From Eutypa lata (taxonomy: Eukaryota > Ascomycota > Sordariomycetes > Xylariales > Diatrypaceae): DNA of 64,000 bases. The stretch is taken from positions 1,364,001-1,428,000 of the forward strand of contig JAKULF010000002.1 in assembly GCA_022661535.1 (NCBI GenBank). The letters are read 5' to 3'. Shown piece after piece: positions 34,311 to 48,100 of the stretch (its first letter is position 1; every line of letters begins with the position of its first letter). Position numbers and translations under genes: made by a program. Under the pieces are notes generated by a model. That model did not search any database and had not been told where the DNA came from. It worked only from the letters and a program-made list of their open reading frames with translations.

Positions 34311-36945
34311 CTTGTCTTGAAGAAGACAATTACCGATCAGATAAGAAAAGAGAGAAGGTTAATGGAAAATAGTACAGAACGATCAGAACCCTTTATTGCA
34401 TGGCGGTGGAAGTGCTTTTGTAGAGGCATAGGTCATTATGTCAGCGCCACGAGCGCCAAGAGCTGGCTCAGAGCCTGGTAGTTTGGTCACCATTTGTTCA
34501 AATCTCACATTTGCGTGTTATAGATATCACACACCTGCAATGCAACCACACCACGGATTTCAATTTGCTACAGTTACACGCCGCGAAAAACACCCAATGC
34601 ACTTGATAGATAAACCACATGTGTGTGTTATAAATGTGCATTTTACAATAAACCTCATTGGAGGATCAACGAGCAAAGGGCGTCATGCAATGTCTAAGCC
34701 ACCATTACAACACAGCCTGATGAGGTCAAACCTTGGCAATGCCTCTCAAAGTAATACATATCTTATGATCTGTCCGTAGAGTGGATAATTTCAGGTTCCA
34801 ATCGGACTTAGTAAGATAATTTCGTAGTTGTCTAATACGATGCCGCAACGTTTCTCGTATCACCGACCGCGAGAGATTGATAGTTAACTACGATGTCTTT
34901 AACTAGAAGTGATCCCCTTACTTGACGCCTATCCCAGTAACCAGCCGATGGGAATTAATATACCTAATTATGAGACTGTGTTTTTCCAAGACGGTAAAGT
35001 GCCACAATATGCCATGGCTTTCAGGTATCCAGAGATGCCCACAGGCTATCTGTCGGATTGATGTCAATTCATTCTCGCCTTCATGACACATGGCTGATGA
35101 TTTACTGGTTACATGGCCCTTCGTTGTGTATCCAGGCTGACTAGGACTAGACAACCTTGCGGGATTTTCCGAGGTATAAACTTGATGTTATAGGGACTAA
35201 CGAAATTGTTGAGTTGGCCTCCTGAGCTTACGCTAATGACACTATCCGAAATTACGTTCGGGCAGCTTTCTGGGCGATAAGTCGTTCATTGTCAATAATC
35301 ATATGATGGATGCCATCGGGATACAGTTAAGTAGAATATATATCCATTGCAGTATAGCAACAGCAAATCGTCACACACTCTCGTTCGGAATGTCGAGTGA
35401 AAACGCCAGAGCCCCAAGATAGTTCGCCTCCACCAAGAAATCATACTACCGCACATTTGTAGATATCTCAGTTCGAGGATTTGCAGACTCGGAAGCGATT
35501 ATATACTCTTTCAATAAGCCTCTGCATGGTGGCATTCTGGCTGGGCTTCAGCTCGACATGTCGGGTGGTAGCGCTAGTTAGAGGTGTCCGGAAGTGATAG
35601 TAAATGACCATGGCCACCATCTAGACCACACTGCGTGATGGGATGTTTCATTTCAGCGGCCCAGAAGGTCAACACTCAGGTGACAACATGCCGCAAGAAC
35701 CCATTGTGAGCATCCGGCAGGCGTAGAATCCAGCACAGAGCCACGCGAGCCTTTTTAGGCCCATGTCCACACCACCCTCCTGATGTCAGCCTGCACGATT
35801 GCTGTCCATACTTGCCTCTTGGGTGCGTTGATTAAGCTCCCATTACCTACCTTGTATCAATTTATCTTCTATGTAGTTCTCGAAGGACTAAGCTCGCCCC
35901 TTCGTTTAATCCAGCGGCTTGAGGTCAGTATTTCCTTCGAATAATGTGGTAGGCACCTATAGAAATCGGCATTGACCTGTTACCATATCATTTATGTAAA
36001 TGGGAGTTAGGTAGCCCGCACAGCCCTTCACCATTGACATCACGACCTCCGCGGGATGAGTCCTTGGCGCACACGCCTTCATCGTCCCTTCGTTCCCATC
36101 ATGTGTATCTGTATCCTCCTTTGACTTTGACTACCAACGGATATAGTTCTTACAATAGTCTAGGCGCGATTGAGTTTCAATTGGGCAAATCTTGCCAACG
36201 TCGTGTCGGTCTCAGTCCACGTTGACCTAAGAACTCATTATGTCTCCGATTACACTGTTTCCAATGACACTGCTGCGTGTGTTGCTCTCAAGGCAAGGGG
36301 GGTAGGTTCTCTAATGATTCCCTTAACTACAAGCCCGACCTGAAGTCTTCAGTGTACATAGCAACGAGGATCCCCTAACACCATCTTCAAGAAAAGGGGC
36401 TGACTGGTTGTTCGTTAGTCAGTGCCTGCGCCACAGAGGCAGATGGCGTCTTTATCGAACATCATATGTCGTTCTCAGTAGTCCACCTTCAACGTCAAAT
36501 AGCTAGCTGTCGCCATTCATACCCGCCAGCCAACCATACCCAGGCGCCATACTAGGGAGCATCTCTACCCCGATTACCCATTGGATAGCATTCGATTCAG
36601 GAAAGCCAGATTGCAGCCTGAAGCACACAACGTGCCGCCCATCCTACGATACGCATCACCTTGAACCCCTCGTCTCTTAAGAAACTATTGTTACGATACG
36701 TGAACAGGATGACAGGTAATAGGAACAATGGGTTATATATACGATAAGTAGATATTTAATAGGTAACTGTAGCCTAAGGGAACAGTGGGTTGCCTGAGGG
36801 ACAGCTCATGACTAGTTTCCTTCCACAATCTGACATTTTCACCTTATGAAGATGCATTCGTACCGGCGCCCCTACAATCCGTAGCAATAGTTGAATCTTA
36901 CTTAAATAAATATCTTTAATAAAATTGCATTCGAAATATTGATTC
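34311..36945. other. Intergenic: kinase promoter, repeat copy B
   Basis: 2.6 kb. Holds the kinase promoter at its left end and the second copy of a TG...CA element at 36689-36886. Open frames are short and unconvincing. Confidence 0.45.
36689..36886. mobile_element. Solo-LTR-like or MITE-like element, copy B
   Basis: 198 bp beginning TGTTACGATACGTGA and ending CCGTAGCA. It shares its start, a GGGAACAGTGGGTTGCCT-like block and a TTATGAAGATGCATTCG-like block with copy A at 14771-15009. Including flanks, ACTATTGTTACG pairs with CGTAGCAATAGT as an inverted repeat with one mismatch, which slightly favours a terminal-inverted-repeat element over an LTR. Confidence 0.5.
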
Positions 36946-38475
36946 TCAGCCTTGCCATTCGGCTTCGATTACCCATCGTATTGCGCCTTCTGGGTGCCGC
37001 GCTCCTATATACTTAAACCGAGAATCCGCCTGATGAAATAGTTCAGGCCATTCGTGCATTTCACGCTGCTGTGCGTTCAAGAGCTGCTGCATTCCTACGT
37101 CCAAGTGACTGCGGAGAGTTAGCATTTACTGTAATATTATAGCACGGCGAACTGGACAACTCACATCGTTCTTTGCGCGTCAACTGTCGATAGTGTTTCG
37201 AGACCTGGCAGTATGCGCTCATGAATTAAAATGCGAGCACCTGGCTTCAGAGCCGGTATGAGGTTCTGTAGAATTTTGATGCAGTACTTGTCGGCCCAGT
37301 TGTGAAAGATGGAACGAAAGTAGTATACATCTGCGGTGACTGGCTGCTGCGTGAAGAAGTCGCTGTAGATGTAAGTATGAGTAAAGTATCATCAGATTAC
37401 TTAGAAGCCTTGCAAGAATACATCAACTTACTGTGCCATGAACGTGATTCTATCCCTAAGACCAGGGGGAAGTCGAGAAACCCCTTCTGTCACTGTGTCT
37501 GGCAGATCCTGAACAACACATTTGATGTGGGGGAAGCGCTCAGCTAGGTTGATTGCGACGCTGCCATGAGAACCCCCTACGTCTACTATGGTTTCCTTGC
37601 TCGCCCAAGGATAATTGTCCAGAAGTGCGTTGGGTGACTCCTTATCACGTGAGAAGTACATCCCGAATCTCCCCGCACGCTCAGGGTCTTCAGCGAAGAT
37701 GTCGAACATGCTCTTATCGCTATTGTTGGCCAGAGAAAACCCCTATAGTATGTGAGCATGGATTCTCTCCATAGTCCTGGTAAGGGGAGAAACCCACTGT
37801 CTCGTTGTTCTCCTCCGAGTTCGGCCACTTCTCCATCGCGTCAGCCATCTAACCATGTTAGCATTCAATCCTTCTCATATCTTAGTCAGCACTACCTTGA
37901 CAGCTGCCGGCCAAAACTCATCTAGCTCGACAACGAGTGAGTTTCGCATGATGTCATCACTGGCAAGGACGGTCGTGAGGGCAGAATGTGTGATGACCCC
38001 GGGTGCCTTCTCTTGGAAGAACCGGTGATTTATGATGGCATGTCTAACAATACGCCGCACGATCTTCACGTTCAAGCCTGAGAACTTGGACATGGATTCA
38101 AAAGAAGCAGACTCCCCGATAGGGAATGATCGGTCGAGCTTAAATCGAAGAATAGCCTTGACGCTAGCGTACGCAGTCCACTATGAACATCGGTTAGAAA
38201 AGGAGGTTCATCCAGAGGAGACACATCACACCCGCCTTGAAATGTAGCAGCGCTTTTGGGCCTGTCATCAGAGCCTTCAGCTCAGAACAGGCGTCGATGA
38301 CAGCCACACGTGAGGCCTCCATATCTGTAGCGGCCCCCGGTATAGGCAGGGACCAGAGCGCATCCGTATCTAGTGAAGGTGTGGGCAGCTCATTGTCCAC
38401 GAAGTACTCATTAAGTTTCACTGTTTCCTTCGCAATGATAGAAGAAAGCTCGATTATCCTATTCATAGGAGCCAT
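36946..38475 (-). CDS. SAM-dependent O-methyltransferase (plant-type/fungal)
   Basis: Six exons, 38475-38230, 38180-37896, 37848-37798, 37742-37432, 37362-37165 and 37108-36946, give 417 residues with phases that agree throughout. The first donor (GTGATG) is weak; the others are conventional. The N-terminal half is the helical dimerisation/winged-helix region. The SAM site is IVDVGGSHGSVAINLAERFP, then VVQDLPDTV and MAHDFFTQQPV. The catalytic base is the His in RSIFHNWADKYC, followed by LKPGARILIHERILP. C-terminal contact segment DVGMQQLLNAQQRE is normal. The enzyme methylates a hydroxyl on a small aromatic or polyketide-type molecule. No polyketide or peptide synthase is nearby, so its pathway is unknown. 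Confidence 0.86.
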
Positions 38476-39579
38476 GTTGAGTACAAAGTGAATGGTTATA
38501 ATGTCAGGTAATTTGTAAATTTAAAACGAACCCATGAAAAACATCAATAGTGCAATTGCACAATATAGAGTAATTGAGGGACTTTAAATGCAGAAGAAAG
38601 TCAGGATGTAAGAACCGAGATCTCCGAGTGATACGAGGAAGACATACGAATACAATGTTTGCCTCCATGGATCTAGCCTTCCTTAGCTTAGTGGTAAGCA
38701 AGGGCAGCTCTCTTGCAAACAGATGACACTGATCTGGTATCGCAACACCATGTGAGGGGGAAGTATAAGCATTCGATATACCAAATATGAAATAGAAAAG
38801 TCTTAACAATTTATACAGTATATTTCAGGCCATTTCTACAACACAAAATCGATGCAGCTGTATAACAGCGATAACACCTCTTAGTTCCCATCCATATTAC
38901 GTAGAAGACAGTGACAACTTCTTATAGAACCTATTTTAATTAAATTATCATGCCAACGTTACTTCAAATTAATGCCGTATAATATCATCAATACAGGCAT
39001 TAATAGCAATGTATTGCAATACGATCTTCTATTAGCTATTGGATTGGTTACGGAGTAGGCTATCCACCATGTGGTCACAAGGCATCACCCACAACAATTC
39101 TCTATAAGTGCTCAAGCGATGAAGAGGCCTGAAATAGCAAGTAGCTTGTGCTATGGACAATATTATTGGACTAATTTTCGTATTGATGTAAGCTTAGACC
39201 AACCTTCAAGAAATATTATCACAGGAAATGTCTTCTAGCCATTCGTGGGATATTACTTTTCAAAGCTCACCATATGTATAGATATACATAGAGAGAGAGA
39301 GAGAGGAGCTCGCTACCCGCTATAAAGTAGACATAAAGCTCTTAAAAAACATCGTTATATTCTAAATGCTATACATGGCTCCCATGGATTAGTTTGTGGG
39401 TGATAGAATTGCTGATATCACCGAATTATCAAAATCAATTACGGTGTCTAAGTCAGGGCGGCGCCTAAGGTCCTACCAACCGCTTAAATCACCTTCACCA
39501 CTCAAAAGCTAAGATAAAAGAAAAGCCTGCAAATCAACTATGTCATTGATAGATGTCAAATATCCCAATCCAAGTAACT
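38476..39579. other. Intergenic, OMT promoter
   Basis: 1.1 kb, AT-rich in parts, with a short GA repeat at 39290-39305. No supported gene. Confidence 0.4.
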
Positions 39580-41002
39580 TCAAGACCAATTTCCCAACCT
39601 CATCCCCCCAAGCTGCTCTACTATCTGCTTCACTCTAGGTTCGATCTTAGTTGTAAGACCGCACGAATGAGGATTCAAATTATGATGATGATATGAAGAA
39701 AAACTATAAACAGGCGTAGTAACCCACGAGGGAGTTTGAAACCCTAAGATCAGCCTCTTCAGGTCGTCCACACTGTAGCCGAGGAATGGGCTTGCTGGCC
39801 GTTCTTCGTTAAGGCCAAGCTTATGCATTTGTTTAATGAGAGAGCCGAGCAACATAGAGGAACATGCATCGCTGCAGCTGTCATCATTACAAAGAGATTC
39901 GCGCAAGTCGTCAAGCATTTGGAACATTTGTGTTATAGCTGTTACTCGTTTTCCTTCGATTGTATCTGTGGCATATATTAGCTACAGACTCATAAAAAGG
40001 CAAGATGAACTTACCTAGAAGCTTGTGTGGGATGGGGAGTTCCATGGTACACATGGGCCCATGGCATGCATGAACCGTGATCTTGGCCATCGCTTCAAAT
40101 ATAGCGGCACGCGAGAACACAGAAGAAATGGATAGCCAGATCGTAGAATCTTTTCCGTATGAAGTCGGGAGATCCTTCTCCATATTGGGAACCCAGAGAT
40201 CGACGAACACTTCTACAATTTCGTGGCAATCATAGTAGTCCACCAGTACAGCAATCTTCCCGAGCATTTCGAGGCTGACGGTCCGTGGCACGCGTCGGTG
40301 ATGGCCATGAATAATATCCAATAAGATCAGGAGAGCTTCGGTATCCCACTCACTCGTTTCTATCCTACGAAACGACTGGCTGTTCTGAATGCCTTCTTTG
40401 GACTGCCCCTCCAACATTTTGCTGAAGACGGGTGAGGCTAAGCTCAAATGTCTTGAAGAAACCCTCACTCGCATTTCATCATACTCTTGGTCGTACCCAA
40501 GTGATTGGAAGTGTGGTTCTTCATACTCTTCAGAGCTTGAGAGTATTTCGGCTTGCTCAGCGATGAGATCCTCAGGCTCGCTAAAAGGCTCAGCAAGAGG
40601 CTCTGGCTCAAGTTCAACGGATGGTTCGGGTTCAGGAATAGCTTCAGGAATAGCTTCGGTCCCAAAAGAAGCCTCGGGCTCAGGGGTAGGTTCGGGGGTA
40701 GGTTCGAGGATAGGTTCAGGAATTGGGGTAAATTTAAGTCTATACCCCTTCTTCTTCTTCTTTTTAGGTCTAGGTGTAGTGCTATCAGGATCGCCAAACC
40801 TAATCTTAGTTTGGGGGGTTATTACGAGCTCATCAGGGCAAAAATGCAGTTTCGAGTCTAGAGTAACGGGGTTCTTGGAGTTTTGCTGAATTTGAGGGTC
40901 GATTATAAATTCCTCAGGCCATGAAAAATGCTGTCTATTTGGATACTTAAGAATAAGTTCAACGTCGCCCTTAGGATCCAGCTGGTATCGTGATGTCTCC
41001 AT
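39580..41002 (-). CDS. BTB/POZ-like protein with Pro-Glu repeat
   Basis: Exons 41002-40015 and 39965-39580 give 457 residues; the intron is 49 nt with donor GTAAGT. The N-terminal third includes a KKKKKK stretch and then a low-complexity Pro-Glu array (units such as PEPTPEPEP and PEAIPEPEP) of about 55 residues. A fungal BTB-like region follows: MRVRVSSRHLSLASPVFSKML, then ALLILLDIIHGHHRRVPRTV and VLVDYYDCHEIVEVF. These are the 'substrate set, peripheral helices' blocks of many fungal BTB proteins. BTB domains dimerise or bind cullin-3, but the partner here is unknown. Nearest neighbour upstream is the AT isochore, about 0.5 kb away. Confidence 0.72.
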
Positions 41003-41500
41003 CTTATGGAAGTACGCAGTATAATAACGGTTGAAAATTCGTAATAAGAAGTGCAGAAGATAATGTTAGCAGGTCGGATTGATCTGAGGTATTAACTAAT
41101 AAGGAACTCAATGACTTGGAATAAGTAGGCGTTAATACAATCAGGGGGCGGAGCGAGGTAGGAAATTGAAAAGGAAAGGTACTTGATTAAAAGGCCCAAG
41201 CAATATTAACGCCTGAATAAAAAGGCCTATCGTCTAAACATATGAAGGCCCAGCGAGCCTAGTCCAATAAGCATGCCTTTTAGCTGTTATGACATGTCAA
41301 TTACAGGCAGAACAATCACACAGTAGATACAAGGCAACAATGTCAACAGCGGGGTAACAAAGAGATAGCTGTCGTATCCGCAAGCGTTATCCGGCCACCC
41401 GTTCGTTTGTACTGCAGGGGTGGCATGGACCTTCGGAGCGAATTTAAAGAAAGTAACGAATTTCTTTACCTTTTTTTCCTAGCCGCGTATCGCGCTTAAA
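41003..41500. other. BTB promoter and left border of the isochore
   Basis: 500 bp of ordinary composition that passes into extreme AT-rich sequence near 41500. No gene. Confidence 0.45.
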
Positions 41501-44500
41501 ACAATGGGGTTTTAAAGCCGTATAAAATTTATTAATATTTTTACGCGTAATACTTTTTATTTTTCTTTTTTATACGTTATATATAACGATTTTAAAGTTA
41601 TTATAATAATTTTAAATTTATTAATTTTAAATTTTAAATTTTAAATTTTAAAAAGCTTTTATTTTAATAATTAATAATTATTAAACTTTTTTTTTTTCGT
41701 TTTTTATTATATTTATTTCGTTAATTTTTTAACTTTTTAAATAAACGTATTTTTTTACTTTAATTAATTAATAATATTATTATATTTATTTTAATTTTAT
41801 AAAATAATTTTATAAAATTAATTTTAATTTAATAAATTAATTAATAAATAAATAACTTTTTAATTTATTTATAATAATATTATTTTTATTAACGAAATTT
41901 TATAAAAAATTAATTAATAATATTATTTAAATAAAATTATTAATTACGTTATTAATATAAAATAATAATATATTTTAACTTTTAAATTAATATTATAATA
42001 AATTTTATAATAAATTAATAATTAAAAGTTTTAAAATTATAAAATTTAATATAAAAAAATTATTATATATAATAATAAATTTATTATTTAATTTTTAATT
42101 AATTTTTTTTTTATTAATTATTATATTTTCGAAATAATAAATTTTTTTTTTAATTTTATATTTTATAATATTAATTTATTTTTTATTAAAACGTATAAAA
42201 AAAATTAAATTATTTTATATTATTTTATTAATTTATTATAAATTAAAATTTTATTAATTAATAATAATAAAATTAAATTTTTTAATTTTTTAATAAATAA
42301 TTATAATATTAAAACTTTTAATTTTATAATTAATAATTTCGAAATTCTTTTTTTATTAATAAATTAAATAATTATAAATGCATTATTAAATAAATAAAAA
42401 AATATAAAAACGTTTTAAAAAATTATATTTTTTAAATTTATATATTTTAAACGTTAATATATTTTATTTTTAAATTATATATTTAATTAATTTAATATTA
42501 TTATATAAATTAAATAAAATTAATTTCGTTTATATTTAAAATTTCGTTATTAAAATAAAATTTTTAATTTAAAAAAAAACTTTAATAATTTAAATTATAA
42601 TTTATTTAAAATTTTAAAATTCTTTAATAAAAAATTTAATAAATTTAATATAAAGTTAATATATAAATCGAAAATATTTAAATAATATTTAAAATTATCG
42701 ATTTTATTATTTAAAAATTTTATAAAATAACGAAAAAAAATCTTTAATTTTTTTATTATTTTTTTATTTATTATAATAATTATATAAAAAAATAAATTTA
42801 AAAAATTAAAGTTATAATAAAACTTAATTTATTATATACGTTTTAAAAATAATAAATAATAAAATAATATTATTAAAAAGTTTTTTCGTTATTAATATTA
42901 TAAAAAACATTTTTTTAATTTTTAAATCGATAAAAATTTAAATAAAAAATATAAACGTAAAACGATTCGAAAAGTTATTTAATATTAAGTTTATATTTAC
43001 GTTTAATATTAAAATAATAATAAAGTTAATTTTTAAAATAATAATTATAAATATTATTATAAAAATCGTATAAATATAAATTATATTAAAATATTTATAA
43101 GTTTTTAAAAATAAATTTAAAAATAACTTTATATTTAATAATTTTCGAAATAAATTAAAAATTAACTTTTTAATAAATAAAATATTTCGAAAATTCGTAA
43201 AATATTAAAAACTTTTAATTTAAAATATATTAAAACTTTTTAAATTAAAAATATTTATAATTTTTTATAAATTAAATTTAAAATAATTAATAAACTTTTA
43301 TTTAAAATATTATTAATATATATAAATATTTATAAAAATAAAAAAACTTAATTTATTAATATAAATAAATAATTTAAAAAACCTTTTTAAATATATTATT
43401 AATATAATTATATCGTTATTATTTATAATAATATACTTTTTATTAAATTTATATAAATTCGTTAAAAATTTATTTAAATATTAATTTAAAAAAAAATTTT
43501 ATATTAATAAATTTTATTTATAATAATATAATATTTAAATAAATATAATAATTAAATTTTATATATTTTCTTTTATTTTAAATATTAAAATAATTTTATA
43601 ATTTTTAAAATTTTAAAAATAATTATTAATTAAAATAACGATTTTAAATATAAATAAAAATAAAAATATATATTAATAAATAATTTTAACGTTAAATAAT
43701 TAATAATTTAACGTATTTTTAATATTCGTTATAAAAACAAATTTAATATATTTAAAGTTTAATATTTTTTATATATTTATTATTATAAAAAAATCTTTTT
43801 TAAATAATATAAAAAGTAATATTTTTTTAAAAAAATATATAAATATATATTTAAAGTATTATATATTTATAAATTAAAAAATAAATATTTAAAATTTATT
43901 AATTATATTATTAATATTTATAACGTAAATAACGAATAAATATTATAAAATAAATGCATTAATTTCGTATAAAAACATTTTTACTTTTTTATATATTATA
44001 ATAAATTTTATTAAAACGTAATATTTTAAATTAAAATTTAATAATTTAAAATAATAAATATTTAATAATAATATTTTTTTTAATAACGTTTTTATTATTT
44101 AATATAACGAAAAAAATATATTTATTAAAATTAAAGTTATCGTTAATAAATTTTAAAAAATTTAATTTTTTTTTAATAATAACTTTTTTAATTAAAGCTT
44201 AAAAATATTACTTTTTAATATATTAAATAAAATAAAAAAATAATTTTAAATTATTTAATAATTTTTAAAAAATAAAAATAAAAATAATATAATTTATTAT
44301 AAAAAAAAAATTATAATTTTTAAATTTAATAATATCGAAAAATATTTTTAACTTTTATTATTAAATAATTTTCGTTTTATTTTAATGCTTTATTACGTTT
44401 ATTATTAATATCGAAAATAATTATTATTTTATAAATATATTTTTCTTTATTAATTATTATTTAAACTTTTAATAAAATAATATTTTATTTAAATTATTTA

Positions 44501-44821
44501 TTTATAAAAAAATAATAACTTTAATTTTTATTATAAAATAAAAAACTTTTTTTATAATAATAAATTATATTATATTATTAATATTTTTTATTAACGAAAA
44601 ATTAATTTTAAAAAAATTATTAATAACTTTTAAAAAAAATTATATAAAGTTTATAAAACTTTATAATAAATATTTATAACGTTATTTAAATATAAAACGA
44701 AAATAAAAGCTTTAAAATTATAATATAAAATTACTTTAAATATAATAAAATAATTTAATAAAAAAAAAATTAATATTAATATAATAAAATTAAAAAACGT
44801 ATAATATTAATATATTATAAT

Positions 44822-44940
44822 ATATAAAATAAAAAAAATAAATTAAATAAATATATTTAATATATTAAAAAAACATAAAATTAATATATTATAATTAAAA
44901 TAAAAAAAATAAATTAAATAAATATATTTAATATTTTAAA
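44822..44940. repeat. Two-copy AT-rich direct repeat
   Basis: A block ending AAATTAAATAAATATATTTAATAT occurs twice, about 75 bp apart, just outside the left LTR candidate. It resembles the minisatellite outside the right LTR candidate. Confidence 0.5.
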
Positions 44941-45035
44941 ATAAATAATTTTAAATTAATATTTTTTAAATAAATAGTTTTTTAAATTTAATAAATATAT
45001 TAATTATATATATATATTTAATTTTATATATTTAA

Positions 45036-45194
45036 AAATAATTATAAAATAAATATTAAATAAAGTTTATAATTATATAAAAAGTTATATTATTTAAGAA
45101 AACGTTCGAAGAATAATTAACGAAAGAAAAAGATATAACGTTTAATTTTAAAACTTTAACGTCGATTTATTATTTATAAAAAAAATCGTTTTTA
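45036..45194. repeat. Left direct repeat (LTR candidate)
   Basis: Aligns to 54966-55133 in the same orientation. The best block starts at 45063 and includes TATAATTATATAAAAAGTTA and TATAACGTTTAATTTTAAAA. Most differences are C/T or G/A. Confidence 0.65.
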
Positions 45195-48100
45195 ATATAT
45201 ATTTTTTATAAAAAAAAAATAAAAACGTTTCGTTTTTATAATAAAATTTAATATTCGTTATAAAATAAATTTTTTCGTTATTAAATTAAGTTAAGTTTTA
45301 TATAATCGTAAATTAAATTTCATTTATTTTATTTTTAAAATTAATTTTAAATTTTATTTTTTTAATATCTTTATTACTTTTGTTAAATTACGTCGTTTTT
45401 TTATAAATCTTTTTCGATATTTATTTAAGTAAAGTTTCGATTTTTTATTTAAAAGTAAAAAAATTATAAATTAAGTTTTTAAATATAAAAAGCGTTATTT
45501 TATAAGTTATTTTTTTTTTTTTCGTTTTTTTAAAAATATAATTTTTTTAAATTTAATTTAACGAAAATAAATAAAAATTTATTTAAAAGTTTATTTTTAA
45601 TAAAATATACTTATTTTTTAAATTTTATTTAAACTTTTAATAAAATTAAAAAAATTATTTATTATTTTAAAATAAGTTTATTATCGTAATTATAATTAAT
45701 AAAAAATATCTTTCTTTTAACGGCTTATTTAAGTTTTTTTAATAAAAACATTACTTTAAAAAATCTTATTTAACTTTTTATAAAAAAATTAAAATCGATA
45801 CGATCGTTTTTCGATTTTTTTATTTTTAAATTTATTTAATAAAACTTTTTAATTTTTTTTTAATCTTTAATTTTATATTTTTTTTTAATTATAAAACCAT
45901 TAACGTTTTTTTTTAATAAAAAAACCTTTTTAGCGATATTTTTAATCGATTTATAAAGGTAATCGTAAATAGTTTTTATATCGTTTTTAAGATTTTATAA
46001 AAAAGCATTTAATTAATTTTTTCGTAAATAATTTTTAATATTTTTTTTATAAATATAATTTTTTTTTAATATATTTTTAAAGATATAATTTTTAACAAAG
46101 TTTATTATAACGATTTAAATAATTTTTTATAATTAAGAATTCGTTAATAATATTAAATTTATAACGTTAATAAATAAATTAAAAATTATTTTATATTAAT
46201 CGTTTTAATATTAAAAAGTTTTAATAAAAATATTTTAATTATTTTTAATATTTTTTAAGAAATTTATAATTTTAAGATTAAGTTTTATGTTTTTTAAATT
46301 TTTTTTATTCGTTATTTAATAATTAAAAAAATAGTTTAAGTTTTATAAAAAAGTATTTGTTTTTATTTAATAATATTTAATAAGTAAAATAAGATTTTAA
46401 TATTATTAAAATAAAACGTAATTAAAAATAAAAATTAATGGTTTAATATTTTTAAGTTTTTTTTTAATTTTAATTATAATTTTAATAAAAATGCGTTTTT
46501 TTTAATTATTAAATTTTTTTTTTAAACGAAAAAAATCGATTTATAAAAAATGTTTTTATTATTATAATGGTTTTTTTAATATACGAAAATAATACGAACG
46601 TTTATTAAAACCTTTATTTAATTTAAATTAACGTTATTTAAAGCTTTTATAAGTTTAATAAGTTAATTTTCGAAATTATACGTTAAGTTTTTATAAATTT
46701 AAAAGGCTTTTAAGTTTTTAAATAAAGAAATTTTAATTATTAATAAATTAAAATCGTTTTATTAATTATTTAAGTTTTTATTTTTAATTATATTTTTTAA
46801 TATAAAGATTATAATTATTTATAAGCGAAAGTTAAAAATTTACGTTTCGAGTGAAATGTATGTAATATTTTTTAAAACGATAATAAAATTATATTTTATA
46901 TTTAAGAAATAATAATTAAAAAGAGCGGTTATTTATTATTATTCGTTTATAACTTTATTTATAATGCTTTAATTTTAAAGATTTAGTTTTTTAAGTTTTA
47001 AAGAATTGTTTTTTATAAGATAGTTTTTAAAGGTTAATTAAATAAGGTTTTTTATTAAAAATGTTAATTGAAAAATCTTTCGAACTTATTTAAAAACGAT
47101 GCCGTTGTTTTCGTAATTAAAGTTCTTGGTTAAAAATTCGGTTATTTTAATAATAATGAAAGAAATTTAAAAGAAAATAATTAAAAAAATATAAAAAAAG
47201 ATTATAAATTAATAAAATGAAAGTTTTAAATGTTAAAAAGAAAAGAAAAAAATAAAGAAAAATTTTTAAAGTAATATAATTAAAGGTTATATATAATATA
47301 TATTATATAAGTAAAAGTTATCGGAAAATAAATATTAATTATCGTGTTTTAATTAAGGAAATAAATATAAAAACGTAAATTTTTAAGTTAAAAAATAATT
47401 AACGATATAAAAAAAGAAAAGAAAAATTAAATAAAAATAAAATTTTAATATTAAAATGTTTAAATTATATGCGTTAAATAAAAGAAAAAAAAAGATTTAA
47501 AAGTAAAGATTTTATAAAAAAAAATAAAGTTATAAAATAAATAAAGCGTATGAAAAAGTATTTTAATATATAAAAAGTAGTTTTTGTTTTATTATTTATT
47601 ATTAATGCTTAAAATGTAAATTTAAATATTAATGCACGAAATTATATTAACGAATTTAAAATTATTTAAAATATTTTTTATTTTATTTTAAAAAAAGATT
47701 TAAATTTTTTAATAATTTTTTATAAAAAGTTCGATTTAAATAAATTTGTTTTTTTTGTTATAATCGTTAATTAATTTCGTTATATTTTATATTAAAATTA
47801 TTTTCGAATATTATTCGTTATATTATAAATTATAATCTTTTTATTTAATTAAATATTTAATCGTAAGTTAATTTTTTTAATTATTAATTTATTTTTTAAA
47901 AAGTTTTTTAATTTTATAAAATTATTATTTATTATTGTTATTTTTAACGAATATTTTATTTAATTAAAAACGTTTTTTATTATAAAAATTATTTTTTTTA
48001 AATGTTTTATATAAATATATAATTAAAATCGTTCGATAAACTTTTTAATATTACGAAAAGTTAAGTTTATAAAAAAAATCTTTTATTTTTTATATAACGA

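Noticed and set aside
15094..38475. A secondary-metabolite cluster made of FAD enzyme, P450 and O-methyltransferase
   Set aside because: The P450 is dead, the genes are up to 22 kb apart with unrelated genes between, and no backbone synthase is present.
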